A stretch of DNA of 64,000 nt, taken from positions 4,892,108 through 4,956,107 of the forward strand of contig CAJQUN010000003.1 of the NCBI GenBank assembly GCA_907163345.1, read 5' to 3'. A model generated the notes under the pieces. That model was not told where the DNA came from, did no database searches, and saw only the letters and a program-made list of their open reading frames with translations. Below are positions 21,554 to 33,062 of this stretch, one piece after another. The DNA is from Haberlea rhodopensis. Lineage: Eukaryota; Streptophyta; Magnoliopsida; Lamiales; Gesneriaceae. Every line of letters begins with the position of its first letter. Position 1 is the stretch's first letter. Position numbers and translations under genes: made by a program.

Positions 21554-24500
21554 ATGGAACAGCTACCATTTTCTGAAAGTTGGGTTTTCTTGAATGGAGT
21601 GTTGGTGGTGATTTTATCATCAGTTGTTGTTTTGTATACGTTTAAGTTCTTGAAAAATCGTGCGGAAGATGAAGGGGAACACAAGGAAAATGAGAAGGCT
21701 TTTGTTGTTCCAAGAGGGAGTAGGGGTTGGCCATTGATCGGAGAAACGCTGGATTTCATAGCGTCTGGTTACTCTTCTAAACCTGTCAGTTTCATGGAAA
21801 AGCGCAAATCTATGTAAGGCTATTCATTTCTTCTCTTTCTTTTCATGATATATATTAATATTAATAATTAATAATTCAGTTGTTCTTTTGTTTATCGAGT
21901 TTTCCACCATTATTACTGCAATTTTTTTTCTTTGTTTCACCTAAAAAGTTGCCATTTTTTCAGTGAAGGGTTTGCTGTGATTTTCACAATTTTCGTTTCC
22001 AGACAATATTATTTATGTGAAAATTTTCAATTTAAATTTAATGCCAAATTTTGGTTTGTTCATTCCACTTGTAATTATTTGTCTGCTTTTTCTTGATTCT
22101 AATACAAGTGCCACCCCATATACATGAGAGGATCATTGAAATACTGGTTGAGTAATATAGTCTGGCAGAGTAAAGTTCAGAAGTAGTACTTGTATAGAAT
22201 GGTAATTTCACTTCCTTTTCATTCAAAGTATGGTGAAATTTTTAAAGGTAAATTGGAGTTTATCAATCATTCCATCAATCGCACGCATATTGCTGGTAGT
22301 ATATGGTTATTTTGTTAAGTCCGTGTCACTCTTTTGATCTTTGTTTTGGTCAAACCGGATGTGGCATGAGGAAAAATGAAAAGGCCCTATGCAACACAAA
22401 TAAGTGAAAGAATCTTTTGTTTGTCCATTTGCGTAGAAATGTTTGATCTATGTCGTTTGGTTTTAACCTGCTTTCGAAGTCAGTATCTTTTGATCTTGCT
22501 GCCTTCAATAGTTGAAACCGTGTTACCACAAAATAACTCGTCCTCTATTTGTGATCAGGTATGGTGATGTTTTCAGAACACACATTCTTGGGAAGGCCAT
22601 TATAGTTTCAAGTGATCCCATCGTGAACAAGACGATTCTACAGAACCATGGGAATGCATTTATACCTTGTTATCCGAAATCTATCACCGAACTTCTTGGA
22701 AAATCTTCGATATTGCAAATGAATGGATCTTTGCATAAGAGGGTGCATGCCCTCATTGGTTCTTTCTTGAAATCACCAAAATTTAAGGCTCGAATCACTA
22801 GAGACATTGAGAGAGCTGTTCAGCACTCCCTATCTTCTTGGTCGGGTAAAACTGACCTCATTTACCTTCAGAATGAAACAAAAAAGGTTTTATGATCCTT
22901 TCATAAGCATGGTGTCCTAATGCATGATTATTTATCTATGAACATGAGAGTATTAGGTCATTGTTTTTTTGGTTTTATTTGGCAGATTACATTTGAAATT
23001 CTAGTCAGAGTGCTATTAAGCATCGAACCAGGTGAAGAAATGGACTTTCTAAAGAGAGAATTCGAGGAATTCATCAAAGGTTTAATATGTTTACCAATCA
23101 ATCTCCCTGGTACAACACTATATAAATCTTTGAAGGTACTTATTTTACATGTTAGTATCAACAACACTATTTATGCATGGACGGATCCATTGGGAAGCGA
23201 GGGTTCCTCCGGTTGTATTAAATTGCCCCCTCTGCTCACCGTGCCACCAACTCAATTTTTTTGGATCCATCCTTGAACAAATTATCAAAGAACTCTATAC
23301 TTTCCACTGTCATCACTTATCACAAAACCCTTTTTTTTTTTGCTATAGGCAAAGAAGAGATTGCTAGAAATGGTGAATAAAATTATAGAAAAGAGAAAAA
23401 TCTCTCTGGAGAAAACAGAAGTAAGCGAGACGCCGTCAGATGACGTGATCGATGCGCTACTACGTGATCTCGGAGAATCAGAAGAGATGCAGAAGCATCG
23501 ACTAACGCTAGATTTCATCAGTGGGAACATAATAGAGATGATGATTCCCGGTGAGGAGACTGTGCCCACAGCCATGACCCTAGCCGTTAAATTCCTTACC
23601 GACAATCCTGTGGCCTTAGCCCACTTAGTGGTATGTATACATACTTCTTTACTTCTCATGACATCAAACTTGCAGGCTTTTACTGCTATCATAGTTATGC
23701 TGACAGTGATTAAGTAGGGAGTAAGATTAATTGGGGTGTAGTTATTACTTTTTGAATTATTATGTAAATTAAGACTGATGATTTGTTTGAAAAGATTGAC
23801 AAGAATAGGAGTAATATATTGGCACGATTTCTTCGGACGTTATAAGCCGTAGGGATCCCCAATGGATGTGAAATATTTAGAGGGCCAACAATGTCAACTT
23901 CAATTTATGAGTGTAAAACTCAAGGCTTTTCATATCATTTCATATTCTTGGATTCACGTGGTAGATGATAATGCGGGTAGCCATGGTCATGGACGCTCAT
24001 GGTCATGGACGCTGCTGTTCTAGTTCCACTGATATTTCAGTGAACGTTCTTGGTTATTTCACTGAGTTTTTTAAAACTAAAAATAAAAATAATCAGATAA
24101 TTTGGCCACAATATTAATGAAAAAAATGGAAAATTTTGAAAAATGATCCGCAACAGTGGTTTCAAGCCACAAAATTGCTGTTTATACACATCTATTTTAG
24201 CATAGAACTTTATTGCAGCAACTGCAATTCCCATTTCGGCCGTTCCGCGACCTTTTTTTGCGAACTACGGGTAGCCCACAGGTTAAATGTATACTGGAAT
24301 GCCAACATTTACAACAGTATCTAGTCTCCACTGTAGTTGCCAAATGAATATTCTTGATTTGTAATTTATCGTGGTAATATTTATCTTTTGCAAATATTTC
24401 ATAAAAAATGCTAGGAGGAGAACATGGAAATGAGAAGGAGAAAGGATAGTTCCGGTGAGGAATATTCTTGGAATGATTACATGTCATTACCATTTACTCA

Positions 24501-25421
24501 AAACGTAAGTCCTTTGGATTTTATAAACGGAGAGTAATAATTATGTTAATTAATTATCTAGAGCTGCTGAAAAATTTTCCTTATTCGTCCATTTAATTTA
24601 TTCTTTCCTACAGGTTATCAGTGAAACTTTGAGACTAGCGAATATAATCAATGCAGTATGGAGAAAAGCTCTCAAGGATGTCAAAATAAAAGGTTAAGTC
24701 GATACTTGGCGATGACCAGTGGTAAAGTTTTCGTTGTTTTTTGGCTTCTAAAGTAACAGACTTATCGTAGATCATGTACCGCGATTTTCAGGTTACTTGA
24801 TACCAAAAGGATGGTGTGTTATGGCATCCTTTAGTGCTGTTCATATGGATGAAGTGAATTACAAAAACCCTTATGAATTTGATCCTTGGAGATGGAAGGT
24901 TGGGTCATCTAAGATGGACTAACAAATCCATGCATATAATGAAAATGATTGATATCAACTTGTAATTTTGTGGCAGAAAATAGGAGATTCTATGAGTAGC
25001 AATATTTTTACTCCGTTCGGGGGAGGGCAACGGCTATGCCCTGGCATCGAACTCTCGAGGCTCGAAATCGCCATATTCCTTCATCATCTTGTTAAAACAT
25101 ATAGGTAAATCCATGTATTTATTTGCGAACCACTTGGATCTTGATCTTATCAGGCTAGGAGTCAGAATATGAGAATGCATTAATTCTATGCAAATCAATC
25201 AGTACGGGTAGGTTTGACACATGATGTAATGACACTAGGTTTCGTAGAATTTTTGGATTAATATGTCGTCCTCGTCCCCATGAGGATTAATATCGGTAGG
25301 TAACACGAGCTTTCGGTCCCTCCTGTGCAGATGGGCTGCTGAAAGAGACGAGATTATCTATTTTCCAACTGTGAGAATGAAGAGGAAGCTACCAATCACC
25401 ATCATGCCCCTACAGCATTGA
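21554..25421 (+). CDS. CYP90D1: Cytochrome P450 CYP90D, brassinosteroid C-23 hydroxylase, nine exons
   Basis: Exons read as 21554..21813, 22559..22886, 22986..23135, 23349..23630, 24415..24504, 24614..24692, 24792..24898, 24977..25104 and 25331..25421. They sum to 1515 bases (504 residues), every junction GT-AG and the frame unbroken. An N-terminal membrane anchor (about residues 10 to 32) is followed by the proline hinge PRGSRGWPLIGETLDF. Typical CYP90D blocks are ELLGKSSILQMNGSLHKR, LPINLPGTTLYKSL and SWNDYMSLPFTQ. The I-helix reads MMIPGEETVP, the K-helix ExxR is ETLR, the PERF-region equivalent is FDPWRW, and the heme loop FTPFGGGQRLCPG holds the cysteine ligand. The protein closely resembles Arabidopsis CYP90D1, an endoplasmic-reticulum enzyme that hydroxylates brassinosteroid precursors at C-23. 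It could also be called CYP90D2-like; the subfamily is clear. It looks functional. Confidence 0.93.
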
Positions 25422-25769
25422 ACTGAATACCATTATCCCCGGAAAATACTTATATATATCGGGTGTTTGTAAAGATCAAGATACCTAAATATATATATAT
25501 ATATATATATGTATATATTTGCATGTGTGTTGATTTTTGTAAGATCGGGTGTATAAAAGTGGGACCGTTATTCCCCTAACAATTGATGTATTTATTTATT
25601 TTAATATGGATAATCATATTATTGTGGGTAATAGCACATTATAGGTGTCGTTGTCTGAAGTATCTTTTTTCTTATTGAAAGAGGAGGAGAGGTCTTTCTT
25701 GTGGACAAAAATTGCCAGTGAAGAAATGATGATTAGATTTGCGAAGTTGAATTTATTGTAGTTGAATAA
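25422..25769. other. CYP90D 3' flank
   Basis: The probable 3' UTR contains a (TA)n run at about 25488-25510. No other feature was recognised before the small Helitron. Confidence 0.6.
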
Positions 25770-26215
25770 TTATACCATATATATAAGTGGGGAAGAACAG
25801 TAACCTCTTCCCTTTTTGCCCTTTTTTTTCTTTTTTTTTTGTTATTATTTTTTTTTTTTTGTTATTTATAATTTGTTCAATAGGTTATTGCCCTTCCCTT
25901 TTTCCCTTTTTTTGTTATTTATTATTTGTTCAATAGGTTATTGTTCCTGTAATATTAGGCCGTCGCTTTTTTATTTTTAAAAATTATTTTATTTCCTTTT
26001 TCTTTAGTTTTTCATTTATTTTTGTATTTTTTTAAAATATTCGGCATGATAAATTTCTGATAGATTGCAGGTCGTCGATTTTGCTTGTTTATGTACATTT
26101 TGATTTTTTGCTTACCTACAATCTATTGTTGATATATGGTATTACCTTTGTTCAAATATTCCCTTAATGTATAAGTTCACTGGCACCACGCCTTGCGTGG
26201 TGCCAAATTAACTAG
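25770..26215 (+). mobile_element. Non-autonomous Helitron, 446 bases
   Basis: The 3' end has a perfect 10-base-pair hairpin (26182-26204; arms GGCACCACGC and GCGTGGTGCC, loop CTT), seven bases AAATTAA, then CTAG at 26212-26215 and a host T. The 5' end reads TTATACCATATATATAAGTG after a host A, resembling the usual TCTATAC... start with C changed to T. The inside is T-rich and non-coding. It must have been moved in trans by a RepHel protein. Confidence 0.85.
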
Positions 26216-27614
26216 TAAGAACATATGCAGTGATTATTAGCCTTTGCACAGGTAAAAAGGTGGTCCAGTCCCCATGCTGTACTTTTTTTTGTATCACCTC
26301 TCATATTCATACTTCATGCCATATATTTAATCAAAATGGGAAATGTGATTGTTGGTGTATTGATAGAGTTGATGTGATGTGATCTAGAAGTTGCATATTC
26401 AAATTGTGAGAAGTGCCTCTTTCGAGTGCAAGTATAGCAAATTTAGGACAAAATTGTAGGATTTTTATTGAATTATATATACTCTCATTTACGTAAAATC
26501 ATTGTTTACATTAGACCAAAAGTGGTACAACTTTTCTTGAACCTCGTGTATAGCGGGAGTTTATGACAATCATATTACATTCAATCAAAAGCATGCAGCG
26601 TTAGGAGCGGATCTACATACAGGTACGGGGGCACTTCCACTTCCCAGAAAAAAGAAAAAAATGTACCTTAAATATTTTTTAAAATGTATTTTAACTCCCA
26701 AAAATCATAATTTATCTCCTAAAAAATGCATTTTGCTACTTAAATTTTCTTGATCCTCTAAAATTTTTTTTCCATGCACCTTTTATTTTAAAATTATTTC
26801 CTCCCTTTATGAATTTGTCCAGCAACTGCAAATGGGCTGCGCTTTTTCTTGGATGGACACAAGTCTTTCCCTTGTGCATCGTATTTCTCATTTTTTAATC
26901 AAAATGGGCTAAACTTTCGGACAAGTCATAATTTGTTCTTATATATATATATTGATTTTGATACTTGATTTATTGCTACTTTTAAAGGTTGTGGCCTTAA
27001 GAATATACAACATTCTTAAATGAGAATATTTTCATCCAAAGATCGATACATCCTCAAAAACATTATCTTTAAAGGTTATTTTGGTCGTTGATTGTCTTGG
27101 ACTTTCTTTTATAGTAACGCAATGATTGTGGAGCATATGATTTGACGTACAAGATAAACAAATACTGAACAATAATATATTATTGGATGGGTAATCATTT
27201 CATCCATCCTGGATGTCGATATTAGTTTTTATTCAAGTGGGCTAAAGATCTCTCTGGTTTTTATTTCTTTCATGATTGTCGACGCACATGGTAAACTCTC
27301 TAGTTTTATTCAAGTGGGCTAAAAGATTTCTGTATATTTAATTTCTTAATCGAAGTACCTCTACAATATTAATATTCTAGTAATTAATTTAGTTAAAAAG
27401 GATGAAACTTTTGGTTTTGAATAGATAAAACAACCCACGCGAATCTTACCTGTGCTACCAGTATATTATTATAGCTTGAAGGGGTGACCCCTTGCACAAC
27501 TAATGGTGGGGCTGCTCCGCTAGGAATAAGCATTTAAAGTATCAAGATTTTATGGATGTATTCCAAAATGATGATAATTAATCATGTTTACTGCGTGTGG
27601 AGCTGAAAATGAAA

Positions 27615-27966
27615 TGAGTGGAAAATGGAGCTTAGGAATAAAAACCATCAAAAAGATTGAGCAGTGTGGACAAAATCCTCTATACTAGATTGGTGATAGG
27701 GATGACAGCCAGAGATGACGTAGTTCACTAGTGTTTTCCCGAGGATGTTTGTGCATGCTCTCCCGTCTTTAGTCTTTCTCGGCTTCAATGTGAGTGGAAA
27801 ATGGAGCTTAGGAATAAAAACCATCAAAAAGATTGAGCAGTATGGACAAAATCCACTATACTAGATTGGTGATAGAGATGACAGCCAGAGATGACACTAG
27901 TTCCTTAGTGTTTTCCCGAGGATGTCTGTGCATGCTCTCCCCTCTTTAGTCTTTCTCGGCTTCAAC
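27615..27966 (+). repeat. Tandem duplication of a 176-base unit
   Basis: Two adjacent copies, 27615-27790 and 27791-27966, each starting TGAGTGGAAAATGGAGC and ending CTTTCTCGGCTTCAA plus two bases. They differ at a few sites (for example GTGTGGACAAAATCCTC against GTATGGACAAAATCCAC). Non-coding. Confidence 0.92.
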
Positions 27967-28209
27967 CGAGTGAAAATCCCGTCAAGAAGATTAGTCAGAA
28001 TAGAGGATCCAGAATGCCTTGATTAATGATAAATAATTAAAATACAGTTTTTAACCAGTCTTTAATACATTCCCAAATAGTTGTATCTCATGACAATGTA
28101 GGATCCTCCATTAACCGTTAGTACTAACTCCCTCGTCCCGAAAGAGTCACATTAAACGGAATTACCCATGTCGGGATAACCTATAACCGACGGTTGAGGT
28201 TTAGAGTTC

Positions 28210-28214
28210 ATGTT
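28210..28214 (+). other. Copia target-site duplication, left copy
   Basis: ATGTT directly before the 5' LTR, matched by ATGTT at 50626-50630 directly after the 3' LTR. It proves that 28215-50625 is one insertion with later nested additions. Confidence 0.93.
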
Positions 28215-28889
28215 TGTTGGGTTTATGGCCCATTACCACACCACATCCTTCATGGGCTTTGGCCCTTCTCCTTTGCACCCCATAACCGAGCCCCATCTTC
28301 TAGCCCCCTTCCTTCTCCTTCCAGCCATCACCTCCTTGTGCCCTAGCCTCCAGAATGTTCCTGCCGCCTCTTCAGCTGGTCCGTCCCTTCGGTAATAGCA
28401 CCCATCTCTTCATCTCCCTCTTGCCTTTATGTATGGTATGGTTTATGATGAGTTTGGATAACCTGAAACCAGAAAATTCTTAGTGGATTTTCGCCTACTC
28501 CTTTCCCCTTCGTTTTTCTGTTTCCGGCGGTAGCTTTGTGCTCCGGCCGCAAGGTGGTTTCCGTCGCTGGCCGTGAGAAAGCTTGGTGCTTTGGTGCTTG
28601 GGCAGTGGCTGTGCTTGGCTCTGTGCGTGGGCAGCTCTCGGGCAGTAGTGCTCGGCCGTGTGATTCGGGCAGCGGTCAAGGGCAGTGTGTGTCTCCATCT
28701 GTTGGATACGATACCTTGGTTCCCCGGTGACGACGTGGATTGGATACCCAGCTCGACCTGAGCCCTAATCCTTAATCTTGTTTGCATTCCAGTTTAATTT
28801 ATATATATTGGAATTGTATACTTTGATTTGGTTTTGTTTCTTGATTGTAGGTTGTAGATCGAGATTGAAAGCGGGACGTAAACATTACA
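28215..28889 (+). repeat. Copia 5' LTR
   Basis: 675 bases, from TGTTGGGTTT to GTAAACATTACA. It differs from the 3' LTR at three sites that I could find: CCACATCC/CCACTTCC, CTTCCAGCC/CTTGCAGCC and TATATATATT/TATATTTATT. Several TCGGGCAG-like motifs occur in the middle third. Confidence 0.95.
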
Positions 28890-28890
28890 G

Positions 28891-28902
28891 TGGTATCAGA
28901 GC
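28891..28902 (+). other. Copia primer-binding site
   Basis: TGGTATCAGAGC, complementary to the 3' end of plant initiator tRNA-Met, one base after the 5' LTR. Confidence 0.95.
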
Positions 28903-28924
28903 GTTCCGTGCCTGGTGGAGTGTT

Positions 28925-29285
28925 CGGAGGACCTCGGGCAGCGCTGTTTTGGTCTCGGGCAGTGCTCTTTTGTACTCGGGCAGTGTTCGGGCTGACGTCG
29001 GGCAGCTGCAGAGGACGTCGGGCAGCGGCAGAGGACGTCGGGCAGCGGCAGAGGACTTCGGGCAGTGGCAGAGGACTTCGGGCAGTGTGCAGAGGACGTC
29101 GGGCAGGAGCTGTAGGCTTCGGGCAGACCTCGGGCAACGCCTGGAGTGCTCGGTGGTTTCTGGCAGAGCTTGGCAGGGCCTCGGGCAGCAGCTGTTGGCT
29201 TCGGGCAGCGGGCAGTAGTGCTCGGGCAGCTTCTGGAATCTCGGGCAGATTCGGGCAGGCGCTTCGGTGCTTCGGGCAGCGTGGT
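28925..29285 (+). repeat. TCGGGCAG minisatellite-like leader of the Copia element
   Basis: The untranslated leader is packed with about fifteen or more copies of TCGGGCAG or close variants. Many sit in a 20-base unit, (GAC)GTCGGGCAGCGGCAGAG, in the stretch 28985-29105. The motif also occurs in the LTR. Overlapping open frames here are by-products of the repeat. It could be a packaging, dimerisation or translation-control region, or just slippage. Confidence 0.85.
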
Positions 29286-29571
29286 TTTCGTCACCCCAGA
29301 GCTTTGTCTCTGGGTTGTAAGTGGTTTCTTCAACCCTTAATCATTTTACTATCGTGTTTCTAGGTGTAATTGTGTCCCTTTACCCGTAGGAAAAATCCTA
29401 TCTGAAGCCCCATGCTCGTACACCGTTGAGTGTATTGTGATCTTGTGGGTGATAGTGATTTTTTCCTTCCCATAGCTTGTTTAATTCTTTCATTGTGTTT
29501 TGTGTGCCTTTGTGGTCCTTGCTTCTGCTGTGTGGTTATAGAAATTGTGTGTGCCTCTCTGCGTATTTGTG

Positions 29572-32500
29572 ATGGCTTCAATTTCTGGATATAACCTTGA
29601 ACCGTTTAATGGAAAATCTGATTTTTCTATATGGCAACAAAAGATGAAAGGAATTTTAATACAACAAAAGGTATTTAAAGCTATTGATGGTAACTGGGCT
29701 GAGAATATTACTACTGTTAAGAAACTTGAAGATGACGAATATGCTTATTCTTCTATTATCTTGAACTTGTCTGACTCTGTGCTCAGGAAGTGTGGTAAAC
29801 TTTCATCTGCTAAAGAACTTTGGGAAAAATTAGAAGAGATGTTTACTGAGAAATCTTTGCCTAGTAAACTTTTCTTGTTGGAAAAATTTTTCAGATTCAA
29901 GCTAGACTTGAACAAAGATGTAGATGAGAACTTAGATGTGTTTACTAAGTTAATTCAAGATATTAAGTTGACAGGAGATAAGAATATAGACGACTATTCA
30001 CCTATTGTCCTTCTAAATGCTATTCCTGAAAATTATAGTGATGTAAAATCCGCCATTAAGTACGGTAGAGATTCTATTACATTGGTTACTGTAATGAACG
30101 GCTTGAAAAGCAAGGAATTAGATTTAAAAGTTAACAAAGGTAATAGGCATTCCTCTGGTGAAGTTATGCATGTTCGTGGTAGATCACAACATAGGCATAA
30201 TAATAATAACCAATATCAAAAGGGTGATAAAAGAGGAAAGAGTAAGGCTAGATCGAAATCTAGGTCTAGTAAGAGAAAATGCTACAATTGTGGGGATCCT
30301 AACCATTTCATAAAAGATTGCCCTAAAAAGAAGAACCAGAATAAAATTGGAAATCAGACTGGTGAACAAGCGAACATTGCTTCTACCTCTGGGGAAAACA
30401 TGGGGGATATTTTTATGGTGACTGAATTATGTGATTCTGTGAACTCTGTGCTTTCATTACCTGTGTGTGAAAATGAATGGCTTGTAGATTCAGGTTGCAC
30501 TTATCACATGACACCACTTAAAAATTTGTTTTCTAGCTACAGAGAAATTGAGCATGCTTCTGTTTCTATGGCCAATGAGAAATTGTGTAAAGTTTCTGGT
30601 ATTGGTGATGTCTGTCTGAAATTTGAATCTGGTTATTCTGTGACTTTGAAAGATGTTAGGCATGTTCCTGCTTTGTGCAATAACTTGATGTCCTGTGCAG
30701 CTTTAGAGTCTGATGGTTATGAGGGTAAATGGGGAAATGGTTGCATGAAAATTATGCGGGGGTCTTTGGTAGCATTTAAGGCTGAGAATAGGAGGAATTT
30801 ATATGTTTGCAAAACTGTCTGTGATAAAATCTGTGCTAATTCTGTGTCAGATGATTTAACTGATTTATGGCATAAAAGGTTAGGTCACATGAGTGCTAAA
30901 GGATTAGAGATTTTACACAAGGATGGTTGTTTTGGTAAGGATAAATTGTCTTGTATGACTTTTTGTGATTCCTGTGTGTTAGGCAAACAGCAAAGAGTTA
31001 AATTCCCTATCTCCCCTTCCCCTAATGTGACTAAGTGTTCTGATATACTTGAATACCTGCATGCTGATGTTTGGGGACCTTCACCTGTCCCAACTCAAGG
31101 TGGTAATAGGTATTTTTTGTCTATCATTGATGACTACTCTAGAAAAGTGTGGATTTTTCTAATGAAAAATAAATCTGATGTTTTTGATAAGTTTAAAAAC
31201 TGGAAGATTTTAATTGAAAACCAAACTGGAAAAAAGATTAAACGACTTAGGACTGATAATGGAATGGAATTTTGCAATATCTTGCTTGATGACTTGTGCT
31301 GTGAATCTGGGATTCTGAGACACAAGACTGTGCCCTATACTCCCCAGCAAAATGGTGTTGCTGAGAGAATGAATAGAACTTTACTCGAGAGAGTTAGAAG
31401 TATGCTTGCATCTTCTGGACTCTCAAAGAAGTTCTGGGGCGAAGCTGTCGTTACAGCTTCTTATTTGATAAATAGATCCCCTTCCGTGCCTTTAAATGGT
31501 AAGTGTCCTGAAAGTGTTTTTTCTGGTAAGCAATTAGATTTTTCAAATCTGAAAGTGTTTGGTTGTTCTGCATTTGTGCATAGGAAAGGAGACAAACTTG
31601 AACCTAGGTCAGTTAAGTGCGTCTTTCTTGGTTATCCTGAGGGTGTAAAAGGATATAGGCTGTGGTTAAGATGTGAACCTGGTTTTAAAACTATTATAAG
31701 TAGGGATGTCATTTTTAATGAATCTGAAATGCCTTGCTTGCTTCCATCTTTGCCTGAACCTGACTGTGTGTCTGAGTCTACACCGAGCAAGGTGGAGTCT
31801 TTGCCTATTGTTACCCCTGTTATTGAAAACGATGTGCTCCCTAATATGAATCATGGGAACTTGCCTGTTAATGAACCTGATTTGCATGAAAATGTTGACG
31901 AACATGTGCATAATGAATTGGTTGCTGATGAACATGAAGATCTGCATGATTATATGTTGACTAGGGATAGAGTTAGGAGAAATGTGAAACAACCTGCTAG
32001 GTTTAATGATTTTCACCTCACATCGCATGTTTTCAATATGTTTGAGTCTATAGATAATTGTGAGCCTAAGACCTATAATGAAGCTTTGAAATCTAAAAAT
32101 GCCGTGCATTGGCTTAGTGCTATGAAAGATGAGATGCATTCTTTAGTTGTGAATCATACGTGGACTCTTGTACCTAAACCTGTTAATTGCTCTTTGGTAG
32201 ATTGCAAATGGTTATTTAAGGTAAAGAATGAAGTTGATTCTGTTAGATATAAAGCTAGGCTAGTTGCAAAAGGTTTTACTCAAAGAGAGGGTATTGACTA
32301 TACCGAAATCTTTGCTCCTGTTGTTAAGTTTACTACTGTGAGAATTTTGTTATCACTTGTTGCTCACTTTGATTGGGAACTTAAACAGATGGATGTTAAA
32401 ACCGCTTTTTTGCATGGTGACTTAGATGAAAAGATTTTCATGAAACAACCTGATGGTTTTGTTGACTCAAAGAACCCTAATCATGTTTGTTTGCTTAATA

Positions 32501-32904
32501 AATCTTTGTATGGCCTAAAGCAGTCACCTAGGCAATGGAATAAGAAGTTCGATGAATGCATGCTTACCTTAAAATTTAAAAGAAGCTCTTTTGGTCATTG
32601 CTTGTATTTTAAGGATAAAATGCCAGTGCCTGTTTTCTTGTTGATTTATGTGGATGACATGTTGATTGCTAGTCCTTGTCTGAAATCCATAGAGCATATT
32701 AAGAACTGTCTAAGTGATAAATTTGATATGAAGTTCTTAGGAGATGCTAGTAGAATCCTAGGCATGGACATTGTTAGAGATAGGAAGGTATCTACTCTCT
32801 GGTTGAAGCAAACTTCTTATGTAGAGAAAATTTTAAAGAAATTTTCCATGTTTGATGCAAAACCTGTTAACGTACCCTTAGCTGCTCATTTTGTGCTAAG
32901 TAAA
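29572..32904 (+). CDS. Copia gag-pol polyprotein, part 1 (gag to reverse transcriptase)
   Basis: The start is taken at the ATG of MASISGYNLEPFNGKSDF, the usual gag opening. In order: gag (UBN2-type) to about residue 200; CCHC zinc knuckle CYNCGDPNHFIKDC; protease active site WLVDSGCTYHMTP; pre-integrase LWHKRLGHMSAKG; integrase core with DVWGP, DDYSRKVW and TPQQNGVAERMNRT; reverse transcriptase with KARLVAKGFTQREGIDY, FLHGDLDEKI and the catalytic YVDDML. No stops occur up to the point where the nested array begins at 32905; the read-through frame ends shortly inside the array at 32979. The RNase H half is at 48985-49701. In the host plant this copy cannot make a full polyprotein. Confidence 0.95.
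32900..32904 (+). other. Target-site duplication of the nested array, left copy
   Basis: GTAAA before the first LTR, matched by GTAAA at 48980-48984 after the fourth LTR. No duplications separate the units inside the array, so the whole array occupies a single integration site. Confidence 0.93.
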
Positions 32905-33031
32905 TGTAACACCCCAAAAATATTAATTACAAAATTGGACAAAAATAATTTGAAGCTATCTTCAATGCTACTAAAATAATCATCCAAAAAAAAAATTAAA
33001 TAATAATAATAATAACAATAATATAATTCTA

Positions 33032-33062
<31 letters not shown>

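Larger units (their letters stand above)
26216..28214. other. Intergenic DNA left of the Copia element
   Basis: AT-rich, without a recognised gene. It holds a small imperfect repeat of TTATTCAAGTGGGCTAAA (near 27230 and 27306) and the 176-base tandem duplication listed separately. Confidence 0.6.

Noticed and set aside
23155..23300. Small transposon in CYP90D intron 3, between GGATCCATTG and TTTGGATCCATCC
   Set aside because: The end similarity is only a few bases and no target duplication is seen; the intron splices normally.
28890..29363. Overlapping long open frames on both strands in the Copia leader
   Set aside because: They arise from the TCGGGCAG repeat; composition is low complexity (Arg/Ala/Ser/Pro-rich) and they have no start context or family resemblance.
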